Assembly: GCF_964340395.1 (NCBI RefSeq)
Contig: NC_135561.1
Span: 372,501 to 436,500 of the forward strand
From: Glandiceps talaboti
Lineage: Eukaryota; Hemichordata; Enteropneusta; Spengelidae
Length of the DNA stretch: 64,000 bases
Direction: 5' to 3'
The position numbers were made by a program, and so were the translations under genes. Shown here piece by piece: positions 1 through 28,911 of the stretch. Below the pieces are notes generated by a model. It ran no database searches, had not been told where the DNA came from, and saw only the letters and a program-made list of their open reading frames with translations. The first letter of the stretch is position 1, and every line of letters starts with the position of its first letter.

Positions 1-3000
1 ACATCAGTTCATATCTCAGCAAAGCACCAATTGACATGTTGTTCTTTGATCTGTGCATCAGTTCATATCTCAGCAAAGCACCAATTGACATGTTGTTCTT
101 TGATCTGCACATCAGTTCATACCTCAGCAAAACACCAATTGACATGTTGTTCTTTGATCTGTGCATCAGTTCATATCTCAGCAAAGCACCAACTGACATG
201 TTGTTCTTTGATTTGTGCATCAGTTCATATCTCAGCAAAGCCCCAATTGACATGTTGTTCTTTGATCTGCACATCAGTTCATATCTCAGCAAAGCACCAA
301 TTGACATGTTGTTCTTTGATCTGCACATCAGTTAATATCTCAGCAAAACACCAATTGACATGTTGTCCTTTGATCTGTGCATCAGTTCATATCTCAGCAA
401 AGCACCAATTGACATGTTGTTCTTTGATCTGTGCATCAGTTCATATCTCAGCAAAGCACCAATTGACATGTTGTTCTTTGATATGTACATCAGTTCGTAT
501 CTCAGCAAAGCACCAATTGACATGTTGTTCTTTGATCTGTGCATCAGTTCATATCTCAGCAAAGCACCAATTGACATGTTGTTCTTTGATCTGCACATCA
601 GTTCATATCTCAGCAAAGCACCAATTGACATGTTGTTCTTTGATCTGTGCATCAGTTCATATCTCAGCAAAGCACCAATTGACATGTTGTTCTTTGATCT
701 GCACATCAGTTCATACCTCAGCAAAACACCAATTGACATGTTGTTCTTTGATCTGTGCATCAGTTCATATCTCAGCAAAGCACCAACTGACATGTTGTTC
801 TTTGATTTGTGCATCAGTTCATATCTCAGCAAAGCCCCAATTGACATGTTGTTCTTTGATCTGCACATCAGTTCATATCTCAGCAAAGCACCAATTGACA
901 TGTTGTTCTTTGATCTGCACATCAGTTAATATCTCAGCAAAACACCAATTGACATGTTGTTCTTTGATCTGTGCATCAGTTCATATCTCAGCAAAGCACC
1001 AATTGACATGTTGTTCTTTGATCTGCACATCAGTTCATATCTCAGCAAAGCACCAATTGACATGTTGTTCTTTGATCTGTGCATCAGTTCATATCTCAGC
1101 AAAACACCAATTGACATGTTGTTCTTTGATCTGCACATCAGTTCATATCTCAGCAAAGCACCAATTGACATGTTGTTCTTTGATCTGTGCATCAGTTCAT
1201 ATCTCAGCAAAGCACCAATTGACATGTTGTTCTTTGATCTGTGCATCAGTTCATATCTCAGCAAAGCACCAATTGACATGTCGTTCTTTGATCTTTGCAT
1301 CAGTTCATACCTCAGCAAAGCACCAATTGACATGTTGTTCTTTGATCTGTGCATCAGTTCATATCTCAGCAAAGCCCCAATTGACATGTTGTTCTTTGAT
1401 CTGCACATCAGTTCATATCTCAGCAAAGCACCAATTGACATGTTGTTCTTTGATCTGTGCATCAGTTCATATCTCAGCAAAGCACCAATTGACATGTTGT
1501 TCTTTGATCTGTGCATCAGTTCATATCTCAGCAAAGCACCAATTGACATGTTGTTCTTTGATCTGTGCATCAGTTCATATCTCAGCAAAGCCCCAATTGA
1601 CATGTTGTTCTTTGATCTGTACATCAGTTCTTATCTCAGCAAAGCACCAATTGACATGTTGTTCTTTGATCTGTGCATCAGTTCATATCTCAGCAAAACA
1701 CCAATTGACATGTTGTTCTTTGATCTGTGCATCAGTTCATATCTCAGCAAAGCACCAATTGACATGTTGTTCTTTGATCTGCACATCAGTTCATATCTCA
1801 GCAAAGCACCAATTGACATGTTGTTCTTTGATCTGTGCATCAGTTCATATCTCAGCAAAGCACCAATTGACATGTTGTTCTTTGATCTGCACATCAGTTC
1901 ATATCTCAGCAAAGCACCAATTGACATGTTGTTCTTTGATCTGTGCATCAGTTCATACCTCAGCAAAGCACCAATTGACATGTTGTTCTTTGATCTGTGC
2001 ATCAGTTCATATCTCAGCAAAACACCAATTGACATGTTGTTCTTTGATCTGCACATCAGTTCATATCTCAGCAAAGCACCAATTGACATGTTCTTTGATC
2101 TGTGCATCAGTTCATATCTCAGCAAAGCACCAATTGACATGTTGTTCTTTGATCTGTGCATCAGTTCATATCTCAGCAAAGCACCAATTGACATGTCGTT
2201 CTTTGATCTGTGCATCAGTTCATACCTCAGCAAAGCACCAATTGACATGTTGTTCTTTGATCTGTGCATCAGTTCATATCTCAGCAAAGCCCCAATTGAC
2301 ATGTTGTTCTTTGATCTGCACATCAGTTCATATCTCAGCAAAGCACCAATTGACATGTTGTTCTTTGATCTGTGCATCAGTTCATATCTCAGCAAAGCAC
2401 CAATTGACATGTTGTTCTTTGATCTGTGCATCAGTTCATATCTCAGCAAAGCACCAATTGACATGTTGTTCTTTGATCTGTGCATCAGTTCATATCTCAG
2501 CAAAGCCCCAATTGACATGTTGTTCTTTGATCTGTACATCAGTTCTTATCTCAGCAAAGCACCAATTGACATGTTGTTCTTTGATCTGCGCATCAGTTCA
2601 TATCTCAGCAAAGCACCAATTGACATGTTGTTCTTTGATATGTACATCAGTTCGTATCTCAGCAAAGCACCAATTGACATGTTGTTCTTTGATCTGTGCA
2701 TCAGTTCATATCTCAGCAAAGCACCAATTGACATGTTGTTCTTTGATCTGCACATCAGTTCATATCTCAGCAAAGCACCAATTGACATGTTGTTCTTTGA
2801 TCTGTGCATCAGTTCATATCTCAGCAAAGCACCAATTGACATGTTGTTCTTTGATCTGCACATCAGTTCATACCTCAGCAAAACACCAATTGACATGTTG
2901 TTCTTTGATCTGTGCATCAGTTCATATCTCAGCAAAGCACCAACTGACATGTTGTTCTTTGATTTGTGCATCAGTTCATATCTCAGCAAAGCCCCAATTG

Positions 3001-6000
3001 ACATGTTGTTCTTTGATCTGCACATCAGTTCATATCTCAGCAAAGCACCAATTGACATGTTGTTCTTTGATCTGCACATCAGTTAATATCTCAGCAAAAC
3101 ACCAATTGACATGTTGTCCTTTGATCTGTGCATCAGTTCATATCTCAGCAAAGCACCAATTGACATGTTGTTCTTTGATCTGTGCATCAGTTCATATCTC
3201 AGCAAAGCACCAATTGACATGTTGTTCTTTGATATGTACATCAGTTCGTATCTCAGCAAAGCACCAATTGACATGTTGTTCTTTGATCTGTGCATCAGTT
3301 CATATCTCAGCAAAGCACCAATTGACATGTTGTTCTTTGATCTGCACATCAGTTCATATCTCAGCAAAGCACCAATTGACATGTTGTTCTTTGATCTGTG
3401 CATCAGTTCATATCTCAGCAAAGCACCAATTGACATGTTGTTCTTTGATCTGCACATCAGTTCATACCTCAGCAAAACACCAATTGACATGTTGTTCTTT
3501 GATCTGTGCATCAGTTCATATCTCAGCAAAGCACCAACTGACATGTTGTTCTTTGATTTGTGCATCAGTTCATATCTCAGCAAAGCCCCAATTGACATGT
3601 TGTTCTTTGATCTGCACATCAGTTCATATCTCAGCAAAGCACCAATTGACATGTTGTTCTTTGATCTGCACATCAGTTAATATCTCAGCAAAACACCAAT
3701 TGACATGTTGTTCTTTGATCTGTGCATCAGTTCATATCTCAGCAAAGCACCAATTGACATGTTGTTCTTTGATCTGCACATCAGTTCATATCTCAGCAAA
3801 GCACCAATTGACATGTTGTTCTTTGATCTGTGCATCAGTTCATATCTCAGCAAAACACCAATTGACATGTTGTTCTTTGATCTGCACATCAGTTCATATC
3901 TCAGCAAAGCACCAATTGACATGTTGTTCTTTGATCTGTGCATCAGTTCATATCTCAGCAAAGCACCAATTGACATGTTGTTCTTTGATCTGTGCATCAG
4001 TTCATATCTCAGCAAAGCACCAATTGACATGTCGTTCTTTGATCTTTGCATCAGTTCATACCTCAGCAAAGCACCAATTGACATGTTGTTCTTTGATCTG
4101 TGCATCAGTTCATATCTCAGCAAAGCCCCAATTGACATGTTGTTCTTTGATCTGCACATCAGTTCATATCTCAGCAAAGCACCAATTGACATGTTGTTCT
4201 TTGATCTGTGCATCAGTTCATATCTCAGCAAAGCACCAATTGACATGTTGTTCTTTGATCTGTGCATCAGTTCATATCTCAGCAAAGCACCAATTGACAT
4301 GTTGTTCTTTGATCTGTGCATCAGTTCATATCTCAGCAAAGCCCCAATTGACATGTTGTTCTTTGATCTGTACATCAGTTCTTATCTCAGCAAAGCACCA
4401 ATTGACATGTTGTTCTTTGATCTGTGCATCAGTTCATATCTCAGCAAAACACCAATTGACATGTTGTTCTTTGATCTGTGCATCAGTTCATATCTCAGCA
4501 AAGCACCAATTGACATGTTGTTCTTTGATCTGCACATCAGTTCATATCTCAGCAAAGCACCAATTGACATGTTGTTCTTTGATCTGTGCATCAGTTCATA
4601 TCTCAGCAAAGCACCAATTGACATGTTGTTCTTTGATCTGCACATCAGTTCATACCTCAGCAAAACACCAATTGACATGTTGTTCTTTGATCTGTGCATC
4701 AGTTCATATCTCAGGAAAGCCCCAATTGACATGTTGTTCTTTGATCTGCACATCAGTTCATATCTCAGCAAAGCACCAATTGACATGTTGTTCTTTGATC
4801 TGCACATCAGTTAATATCTCAGCAAAACACCAATTGACATGTTGTTCTTTGATCTGTGCATCAGTTCATATCTCAGCAAAGCACCAATTGACATGTTGTT
4901 CTTTGATCTGCACATCAGTTCATATCTCAGCAAAGCACCATTTGACATGTTGTTCTTTGATCTGTGCATCAGTTCATATCTCAGCAAAGCACCAATTGAC
5001 ATGTTGTTCTTTGATCTGCACATCAGTTCATATCTCAGCAAAGCACCAATTGACATGTTGTTCTTTGATCTGTGCATCAGTTCATACCTCAGCAAAGCAC
5101 CAATTGACATGTTGTTCTTTGATCTGTGCATCAGTTCATATCTCAGCAAAGCACCAATTGACATGTTGTTCTTTGATCTGTGCATCAGTTCATATCTCAG
5201 CAAAGCACCAATTGACATGTTGTTCTTTGATCTGTGCATCAGTTCATATCTCAGCAAAGCCCCAATTGACATGTTGTTCTTTGATCTGTACATCAGTTCT
5301 TATCTCAGCAAAGCACCAATTGACATGTTGTTCTTTGATCTGTGCATCAGTTCATATCTCAGCAAAACACCAATTGACATGTTGTTCTTTGATCTGTGCA
5401 TCAGTTCATATCTCAGCAAAGCACCAATTGACATGTTGTTCTTTGATCTGCACATCAGTTCATATCTCAGCAAAGCACCAATTGACATGTTGTTCTTTGA
5501 TCTGTGCATCAGTTCATATCTCAGCAAAGCACCAATTGACATGTTGTTCTTTGATCTGCACATCAGTTCATACCTCAGCAAAACACCAATTGACATGTTG
5601 TTCTTTGATCTGTGCATCAGTTCATATCTCAGCAAAGCCCCAATTGACATGTTGTTCTTTGATCTGCACATCAGTTCATATCTCAGCAAAGCACCAATTG
5701 ACATGTTGTTCTTTGATCTGCACATCAGTTAATATCTCAGCAAAACACCAATTGACATGTTGTTCTTTGATCTGTGCATCAGTTCATATCTCAGCAAAGC
5801 ACCAATTGACATGTTGTTCTTTGATCTGCACATCAGTTCATATCTCAGCAAAGCACCAATTGACATGTTGTTCTTTGATCTGTGCATCAGTTCATATCTC
5901 AGCAAAGCACCAATTGACATGTTGTTCTTTGATCTGCACATCAGTTCATATCTCAGCAAAGCACCAATTGACATGTTGTTCTTTGATCTGTGCATCAGTT

Positions 6001-9000
6001 CATACCTCAGCAAAGCACCAATTGACATGTTGTTCTTTGATCTGTGCATCAGTTCATATCTCAGCAAAACACCAATTGACATGTTGTTCTTTGATCTGCA
6101 CATCAGTTCATATCTCAGCAAAGCACCAATTGACATGTTCTTTGATCTGTGCATCAGTTCATATCTCAGCAAAGCACCAATTGACATGTTGTTCTTTGAT
6201 CTGTGCATCAGTTCATATCTCAGCAAAGCACCAATTGACATGTCGTTCTTTGATCTGTGCATCAGTTCATACCTCAGCAAAGCACCAATTGACATGTTGT
6301 TCTTTGATCTGTGCATCAGTTCATATCTCAGCAAAGCCCCAATTGACATGTTGTTCTTTGATCTGCACATCAGTTCATATCTCAGCAAAGCACCAATTGA
6401 CATGTTGTTCTTTGATCTGTGCATCAGTTCATATCTCAGCAAAGCACCAATTGACATGTTGTTCTTTGATCTGTGCATCAGTTCATATCTCAGCAAAGCA
6501 CCAATTGACATGTTGTTCTTTGATCTGTGCATCAGTTCATATCTCAGCAAAGCACCAATTGACATGTTGTTCTTTGATCTGTGCATCAGTTCATATCTCA
6601 GCAAAGCACCAATTGACATGTCGTTCTTTGATCTGTGCATCAGTTCATACCTCAGCAAAGCACCAATTGACATGTTGTTCTTTGATCTGTGCATCAGTTC
6701 ATATCTCAGCAAAGCCCCAATTGACATGTTGTTCTTTGATCTGCACATCAGTTCATATCTCAGCAAAGCACCAATTGACATGTTGTTCTTTGATCTGTGC
6801 ATCAGTTCATATCTCAGCAAAGCACCAATTGACATGTTGTTCTTTGATCTGTGCATCAGTTCATATCTCAGCAAAGCACCAATTGACATGTTGTTCTTTG
6901 ATCTGTGCATCAGTTCATATCTCAGCAAAGCCCCAATTGACATGTTGTTCTTTGATCTGTGCATCAGTTCATATCTCAGCAAAGCACCAATTGACATGTT
7001 GTTCTTTGATCTGCACATCAGTTCATACCTCAGCAAAACACCAATTGACATGTTGTTCTTTGATCTGTGCATCAGTTCATATCTCAGCAAAGCACCAACT
7101 GACATGTTGTTCTTTGATTTGTGCATCAGTTCATATCTCAGCAAAGCCCCAATTGACATGTTGTTCTTTGATCTGCACATCAGTTCATATCTCAGCAAAG
7201 CACCAATTGACATGTTGTTCTTTGATCTGCACATCAGTTAATATCTCAGCAAAACACCAATTGACATGTTGTCCTTTGATCTGTGCATCAGTTCATATCT
7301 CAGCAAAGCACCAATTGACATGTTGTTCTTTGATCTGTGCATCAGTTCATATCTCAGCAAAGCACCAATTGACATGTTGTTCTTTGATATGTACATCAGT
7401 TCGTATCTCAGCAAAGCACCAATTGACATGTTGTTCTTTGATCTGTGCATCAGTTCATATCTCAGCAAAGCACCAATTGACATGTTGTTCTTTGATCTGC
7501 ACATCAGTTCATATCTCAGCAAAGCACCAATTGACATGTTGTTCTTTGATCTGTGCATCAGTTCATATCTCAGCAAAGCACCAATTGACATGTTGTTCTT
7601 TGATCTGCACATCAGTTCATACCTCAGCAAAACACCAATTGACATGTTGTTCTTTGATCTGTGCATCAGTTCATATCTCAGCAAAGCACCAACTGACATG
7701 TTGTTCTTTGATTTGTGCATCAGTTCATATCTCAGCAAAGCCCCAATTGACATGTTGTTCTTTGATCTGCACATCAGTTCATATCTCAGCAAAGCACCAA
7801 TTGACATGTTGTTCTTTGATCTGCACATCAGTTAATATCTCAGCAAAACACCAATTGACATGTTGTTCTTTGATCTGTGCATCAGTTCATATCTCAGCAA
7901 AGCACCAATTGACATGTTGTTCTTTGATCTGCACATCAGTTCATATCTCAGCAAAGCACCAATTGACATGTTGTTCTTTGATCTGTGCATCAGTTCATAT
8001 CTCAGCAAAACACCAATTGACATGTTGTTCTTTGATCTGCACATCAGTTCATATCTCAGCAAAGCACCAATTGACATGTTGTTCTTTGATCTGTGCATCA
8101 GTTCATATCTCAGCAAAGCACCAATTGACATGTTGTTCTTTGATCTGTGCATCAGTTCATATCTCAGCAAAGCACCAATTGACATGTCGTTCTTTGATCT
8201 TTGCATCAGTTCATACCTCAGCAAAGCACCAATTGACATGTTGTTCTTTGATCTGTGCATCAGTTCATATCTCAGCAAAGCCCCAATTGACATGTTGTTC
8301 TTTGATCTGCACATCAGTTCATATCTCAGCAAAGCACCAATTGACATGTTGTTCTTTGATCTGTGCATCAGTTCATATCTCAGCAAAGCACCAATTGACA
8401 TGTTGTTCTTTGATCTGTGCATCAGTTCATATCTCAGCAAAGCACCAATTGACATGTTGTTCTTTGATCTGTGCATCAGTTCATATCTCAGCAAAGCCCC
8501 AATTGACATGTTGTTCTTTGATCTGTACATCAGTTCTTATCTCAGCAAAGCACCAATTGACATGTTGTTCTTTGATCTGTGCATCAGTTCATATCTCAGC
8601 AAAGCACCAATTGACATGTTGTTCTTTGATATGTACATCAGTTCGTATCTCAGCAAAGCACCAATTGACATGTTGTTCTTTGATCTGCACATCAGTTCAT
8701 ATCTCAGCAAAGCACCAATTGACATGTTCTTTGATCTGCACATCAGTTCATATCTCAGCAAAGCACCAATTGACATGTTGTTCTTTGATCTGTGCATCAG
8801 TTCATATCTCAGCAAAGCACCAATTGACATGTTGTTCTTTGATCTGTACATCAGTTCATACCTCAGCAAAGCACCAATTGACATGTTGTTCTTTGATCTG
8901 CACATCAGTTCATATCTCAGCAAAGCACCAATTGACATGTTGTTCTTTGATCTGTACATCAGTTCATATCTCAGCAAAGCCCCAATTGACATGTTGTTCT

Positions 9001-9499
9001 TTGATCTGTGCATCAGTTCATATCTCAGCAAAGCACCAATTGACATGTTGTTCTTTGATCTGCACATCAGTTCATATTTCAGCAAAGCACCAATTGACAT
9101 GTTGTTCTTTGATCTGTGCATCAGTTCATATCTCAGCAAAGCACAATTGACATGTTGTTCTTTGATCTGTACATCAGTTCATACCTCAGCAAAGCACCAA
9201 TTGACATGTTGTTCTTTGATCTGCACATCAGTTCATATCTCAGCAAAGCACCAATTGACATGTTGTTCTTTGATCTGTACATCAGTTCATATCTCAGCAA
9301 AGCCCCAATTGACATGTTGTTCTTTGATCTGTGCATCAGTTCATATCTCAGCAAAGCCCCAATTGACATGTTGTTCTTTGATCTGCACATCAGTTCATAT
9401 TTCAGCAAAGCACCAATTGACATGTTGTTCTTTGATCTGTACATCAGTTCATATCTCAGCAAAGCACCAATTGACATGTTGTTCTTTGATCTGCACAAT
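1..9499. repeat. 54-bp minisatellite, about 175 copies, with higher-order blocks
   Basis: A 54-bp unit (core ttgacatgttgttctttgat) repeats from the left edge to about 9499. Variants recur in fixed order. The block 332-1624 recurs at 3083-4375 (offset 2751 = 51 units minus 3 bp) and at 7238-8530 (further offset 4155 = 77 units minus 3 bp), so the array grew by duplicating multi-kilobase blocks. Three copies carry the same 3-bp deletion (about 2088, 6137, 8727) and one a 1-bp deletion near 9143. Because 54 is a multiple of three, one plus-strand frame stays open from position 1 to 9150 (18-residue period). I do not call this a gene: no splice signals, no non-repetitive coding, and most substitutions change that frame's residues. 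Confidence 0.97.
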
Positions 9500-9954
9500 T
9501 AACTGACTTCTCAGTACTTGACGCTGTTTGATCACCGGCATTGAAATAAACTACAGTGTCTTTGTTTGGAAAAATGACTGGTTAATCATATACTCAATAA
9601 ATTCCCGACAATTTATAAATCGGTACTCAATTGTATTTATTTCATGGTAAGTATTGCAAATAATAGAAGTCGGTTTTTATTCCACAAATAGAATAGAAAT
9701 CTGCTGCAAGGTGTAATTCATGACAGAAATTTCCAATCTAAATTCTTTTGTGACTGACTTCGCTAAGGACTAAAAATAACAAAATCGTTACAATGTATAT
9801 GCAAATTATTACATGTCATAAAAAACGTTGTTTAACTGAGAACATGATAGTTTCGATACATCAATAAACTCATTCTTGTACTCTATTATAGAAACTTTTA
9901 AATTTCATTATCATTGTAAAATACTAAGTAAATTGCTAAATGGATATGACGCTT
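9500..9954. other. AT-rich spacer, nothing recognised
   Basis: Unique AT-rich DNA between two large arrays. I see no coding frame of note, RNA gene or element. Confidence 0.6.
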
Positions 9955-11852
9955 TGTCTTTAATTTGTGAATGCGTGGACCACTGGGTGATACATTAATG
10001 ATTTAATTTGTGAATGCGTGGACCACTGGGTGATACATTAATGATTTAATTTGTGAATGCGTGGACCACTGGGTGATACATTAATGATTTAATTTGTGAA
10101 TGCGTGGACTACTGGGTGATACATTAATGATTTAATTTGTGAATGCGTGGAGACTGGGTGATACTTTAATGATTTAATTTGTGAATGCGTGGACCACTGG
10201 GTGATACATTAATGATTTAATTTGTGAATGCGTGGACCACTGGGTGATACATTAATGATTTAATTTGTGAATGCGTGGACCACTGGGTGATACATTAATG
10301 ATTTAATTTGTGAATGCGTGGACCACTGGGTGATACATTAATGATTTAATTTGTGAATGCGTGGACCACTGGGTGATACATTAATGAATTAATTTGTGAA
10401 TGCGTGGACCACTGGGTGATACATTAATGATTTAATTTGTGAATGCGTGGACTACTGGGTGATACATTAATGATTTAATTTGTGAATGCGTGGACCACTG
10501 GGTGATACATTAATGATTTAATTTGTGAATGCGTGGACCACTGGGTGATACATTAATTATTTAATTTGTGAATGAGTGGACTACTCGGTGATACATTAAT
10601 GATTTAATTTGTGAATGCGTGGACCACTCGGTGATACATTAATGATTTAATTTGTGAATGCGTGGACCACTGGGTGATACATTAATTATTTAACTTGTGA
10701 ATGCGTGGACCACTGGGTGATACATTAATTATTTAATTTGTGAATGCGTGGACCACTCGGTGATACATTAATGATTTAATTTGTGAATGCGTGGACCACT
10801 GGGTGATACATTAATGATTTAATTTGTGAATGCGTGGACCACTCGGTGATACATTAATGATTTAATTTGTGAATGCGTGGACCACTGGGTGATACATTAA
10901 TTATTTAACTTGTGAATGCGTGGACCACTGGGTGATACATTAATTATTTAATTTGTGAATGCGTGGACCACTCGGTGATACATTAATGATTTAATTTGTG
11001 AACGCGTGGACCACTGGGTGATACATTAATGATTTAATTTGTGAATGCGTGGACCACTCGGTGATACATTAATTATTTAATTTGTGAATGCGTGGACCAC
11101 TCGGTGATACATTAATTATTTAATTTGTGAATGCGTGGACCACTCGGTGATACATTAATGATTTAATTTGTGAATGCGTGGACCACTGGGTGATACATTA
11201 ATGATTTAATTTGTGAATGCGTGGACCACTCGGTGATACATTAATGATTTAATTTGTGAATGCGTGGACCACTGGGTGATACATTAATGATTTAATTTGT
11301 GAATGCGTGGACCACTGGGTGATACATTAATGATTTAATTTGTGAATGCGTGGACCACTCGGTGATACATTAATTATTTAATTTGTGAATGCGTGGACCA
11401 CTCGGTGATACATTAATTATTTAATTTGTGAATGCGTGGACCACTCGGTGATACATTAATTATTTAATTTGTGAATGCGTGGACCACTCGGTGATACATT
11501 AATGATTTAATTTGTGAATGAGTGGACCACTCGGTGATACATTAATTATTTAATTTGTGAATGCGTGGACCACTCGGTGATACATTAATTATTTAATTTG
11601 TGAATGCGTGGACCACTCGGTGATACATTAATGATTTAATTTGTGAATGCGTGGACCACTGGGTGATACATTAATGATTTAATTTGTGAATGCGTGGACC
11701 ACTGGGTGATACATTAATTATTTAATTTGTGAATGAGTGGACTACTCGGTGATACATTAATGATTTAATTTGTGAATGCGTGGACCACTCGGTGATACAT
11801 TAATTATTTAATTTGTGAATGCGTGGACCACTGGGTGATACTACTTCAATGG
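9955..11852. repeat. 43-bp minisatellite, about 44 copies
   Basis: Unit of 43 bp with core gcgtggaccactgggtgata followed by cattaatgatttaatttgtgaat. Two main variants alternate (actgggtg and actcggtg; taatgatt and taattatt), with the actcggtg form concentrated in the right half, which points to block-wise expansion. Every frame has stops, so it is non-coding. Confidence 0.97.
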
Positions 11853-12017
11853 TTTCCATGACGCAATACTTCCATATGGTCAGACGTCATTGGTGAAATT
11901 GTACTAATTGTTGTATTATTGTACAGGGATAAATAAAACGTACTTGGTGCCACCAGCTGTCATTCTTTAATCTTTTAGCCCACATTATTCTGAAATTCGG
12001 GTATTTCGTACCTTCTC

Positions 12018-12354
12018 GGTCACTGCTGGGGCTCCTCTAGGAGACCACCCAGACGAGGGTCTGGGGAAACCATGTTTCAACTACCCCGCGCGTTAGTAAC
12101 AGTACATTTCTTCCAAGTCATAAAAATGGGCCTACGAGGCCTGTTTGTTGTAATTTAGATGTATCACTCGCTTGAGAAGTGATAACGTGTAGTGAACGTA
12201 CCTAAATCATTTAGCCTACAATGTTTGACGTGAAGTATTCCCCAGCATGCACTGCTCTAGAAGCTACTTCTTGCGCGGGCGAGTTGAACTCATGTTTCCC
12301 CAGACTCTCGTTGGGGTGGGGGGGGGTCTTATATCAGCGCCCCCAGCGGCGACT
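12018..12354. mobile_element. Old fold-back element with long imperfect inverted ends
   Basis: Roughly 75-80 bp at the left (12018-12094) matches, in inverted orientation, the right end (12274-12354). The shared core is gtctggggaaac followed by atg and ttcaact, and both ends carry a gctgggg stretch. The divergence of the arms suggests an old non-autonomous DNA transposon (MITE-like). No clear target duplication was seen and the boundaries are approximate. Confidence 0.5.
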
Positions 12355-12360
12355 ACTCCT

Positions 12361-13079
12361 TCACTAGTTGTTTAATCATTACTGTGTCGAGTGTCACTTT
12401 GGCCAAAATGTCCCCTAGTAAAATAACACAAATGCTAAAATATGCCATAAATGTAATGACAGACTCCTTAAGTTTTGGTTTAAAATTGAATAGAGAATAA
12501 ATATCAGCATCCTGAATAAATTTAAAGTTAGTCTACGATCTCTCAATAAAATAGACACATTAGGAAAACCAAATCTGGGCAGATCAAGAATATCATAGAT
12601 CGTACTGAGAAAAGTTTGAATTTGAGTACCAGTATTAGAATGCTGACAGATTGGTGAGTAATCATAATAAAGCTTGGGATAAAAAAAACGTGAAAACGTT
12701 GGTAATTGCTACTCTAGTATTTGAAAATTTGCGCACGGTAATTTGCTGCTAGTCTCTCACACCGTCTATTTCCTTTGTCTACACTACTTGTTAATCAAAC
12801 ATCACCACCAGGAGATCTAAATCTCAAAAGTTCCATTTTATCATACACCTCATATATTCCTGTGTTGACTTACAGACTTATTTTGTTTCTGGCTAGTGAT
12901 AGGTCAGTGATAGTGTCAATCACCTTGGGTGGATGCTAATATGAATTTAACAAACAAAACAAGTGTTTGATAACGACTTTTGGTTTAAGATAATAAAGTC
13001 TACCATCATTAATTACGGTTAATCAAATAAATCTCGCTATCACTTTTAATACACCCATTATATATACGTAAGTATGTAA
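12361..13079. other. AT-rich intergenic DNA, nothing recognised
   Basis: No long open frame, RNA gene or repeat structure that I can support. Confidence 0.5.
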
Positions 13080-13325
13080 TAGAGTTGGAAAGGTTCGTCC
13101 TCAGTAAATTTGTATGAAGGCACTGCATTAATTAATTCCATAGTTGTAGGCCAGAACCTCCAACAACTGGTTGGCTGCAGACAAAGGTCAACATCTTCAT
13201 CCAACCACAATATCACCAATATCTTACCACACTGTTCATCCTTCACTTCTACGAGACCTAATCCTCTCCTCACACCACAACTAACAATTGATTCACTGCA
13301 TGGTTGTCAGCAGCGATTTGACTGA
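13080..13325 (-). pseudogene. LINE 5' region remnant (2A-like peptide family), minus strand
   Basis: On the minus strand this segment aligns by eye with 18850-19190 and 44400-44705 on the plus strand. They share the order: ..gtgaatcaa.., a gtgtgaggag stretch, gatattgg.gatat.tggttg, gatgttgacc, then ttctggcct. The frame reads KILVILWLDEDVDL where the 18.9-kb copy reads KILGIIWLSGDVDPGP, which resembles the short 2A-like peptide (GDVExNPGP) known near the start of some APE-type LINEs. This copy has lost the NPGP residues and is dead. Confidence 0.5.
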
Positions 13326-13359
13326 TATGTTCTAATATTACAGTAGAATGGGTGAATGA

Positions 13360-13713
13360 TAGTTCACTTTCCATAGTAGTAATATACGCCTACATCTGAT
13401 AGTTCACTTTCCATAGTGGTAATATACACCTACACCTGATAGTTCACTTTCCACAGTGGTAATATACACCTACACCTGATAGTTCACTTTCCATAGTGGT
13501 AATATACACCTACACCTGATAGTTTACATTCCATAGTGGTAATATACACCTACACCTGATAGTTCACTTTCCATAGTGGTAATATACACCTACACCTGAT
13601 AGTTTACATTCCATAGTGGTAATATACACTTACACCTGATAGTTTGCTTTCCATAGTGGTAATATACACCTACACCTGATAGTTTGCTTGCCGTAGTGGT
13701 AATATACACCTGC
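13360..13713. repeat. 40-bp minisatellite, about 9 copies
   Basis: Unit agttcactttccatagtggt plus aatatacacctacacctgat. It lies about 370 bp beyond the stop of the methyltransferase gene, on its 3' side. Confidence 0.95.
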
Positions 13714-13951
13714 ATATAAGATTTGACAATAAAACCTTTCTCAAACCTTTGAATTTAACACCATTCCAGGAAATAAAGGTATGTTCGTAAACTTTGGTTT
13801 CTGGAGAGTCATTTCATGTTTTATATCATATAATATTTGCCCTTAAACACCAACTGGAAACGTATTCCACATTCATTTTCTGTGACTATCTTTGCTGTGA
13901 TTCAGCATTGTCTCATGGGAGTCATTAACTTCAGACAAATAATTGTGAATA

Positions 13952-13957
13952 TTTATT
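13952..13957 (-). promoter_or_regulatory. Candidate polyadenylation signal of the methyltransferase gene
   Basis: Minus-strand AATAAA about 130 bp downstream of the stop at 14084. It is the first canonical signal I find there. Position and motif only. Confidence 0.45.
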
Positions 13958-14083
13958 GTTCATCTAATATGTATACATGCATGCTAACTCCCATGATGCA
14001 ACGTTGGACCACTGCTAGGACAATGAATATGAAACAAGTTTCAACTTTGTGTGAAATCATGAAATGACTCTTGAATTGTGAAA

Positions 14084-28473
<14,390 letters not shown>

Positions 28474-28911
28474 ATTGTTGACTATATATTCTGGACTTCA
28501 ATGTAACAAACTTGGTTTCTGTTCTTGATTCAGTGTTCTTGTTATGTCCTATTCTGAAAACAAGCATAGATAGTTTCAGATACGGCTGATGGTAAACATT
28601 CTCTCTGTGTAATAAATCATTGAGATAGTATGGAGGCTTAATGAGACACAGGAAACTACTCCCATGGAAATAAAACTACTCCCATGGTAAAAAAAAACCT
28701 ACTCACATGGTAAAGCAATATTCCCATGAGGTAAAAACGGTAAAAACACATACTCCTGTGTCCGCAGTAAGCTTTTGTATTTTGTGACGGTATTGAGTTG
28801 AGAATATGGGGGCCAGAGGTGATTAGAAATTAATATCACACATACAAAACCGATTACATGTCAATTGTTGTCACATATGTTATATATGGGATAAAAACAC
28901 TGACATCTACT

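Noticed and set aside
31-9150. A 3,039-codon open frame as a giant repetitive protein
   Set aside because: It is a 54-bp array whose period is a multiple of three; other frames on both strands are also long-open, variants are mostly replacements, and there is no start, splice or unique domain.
1-11852. CRISPR-like array
   Set aside because: Units are contiguous with no unique spacers, and the setting is eukaryotic.
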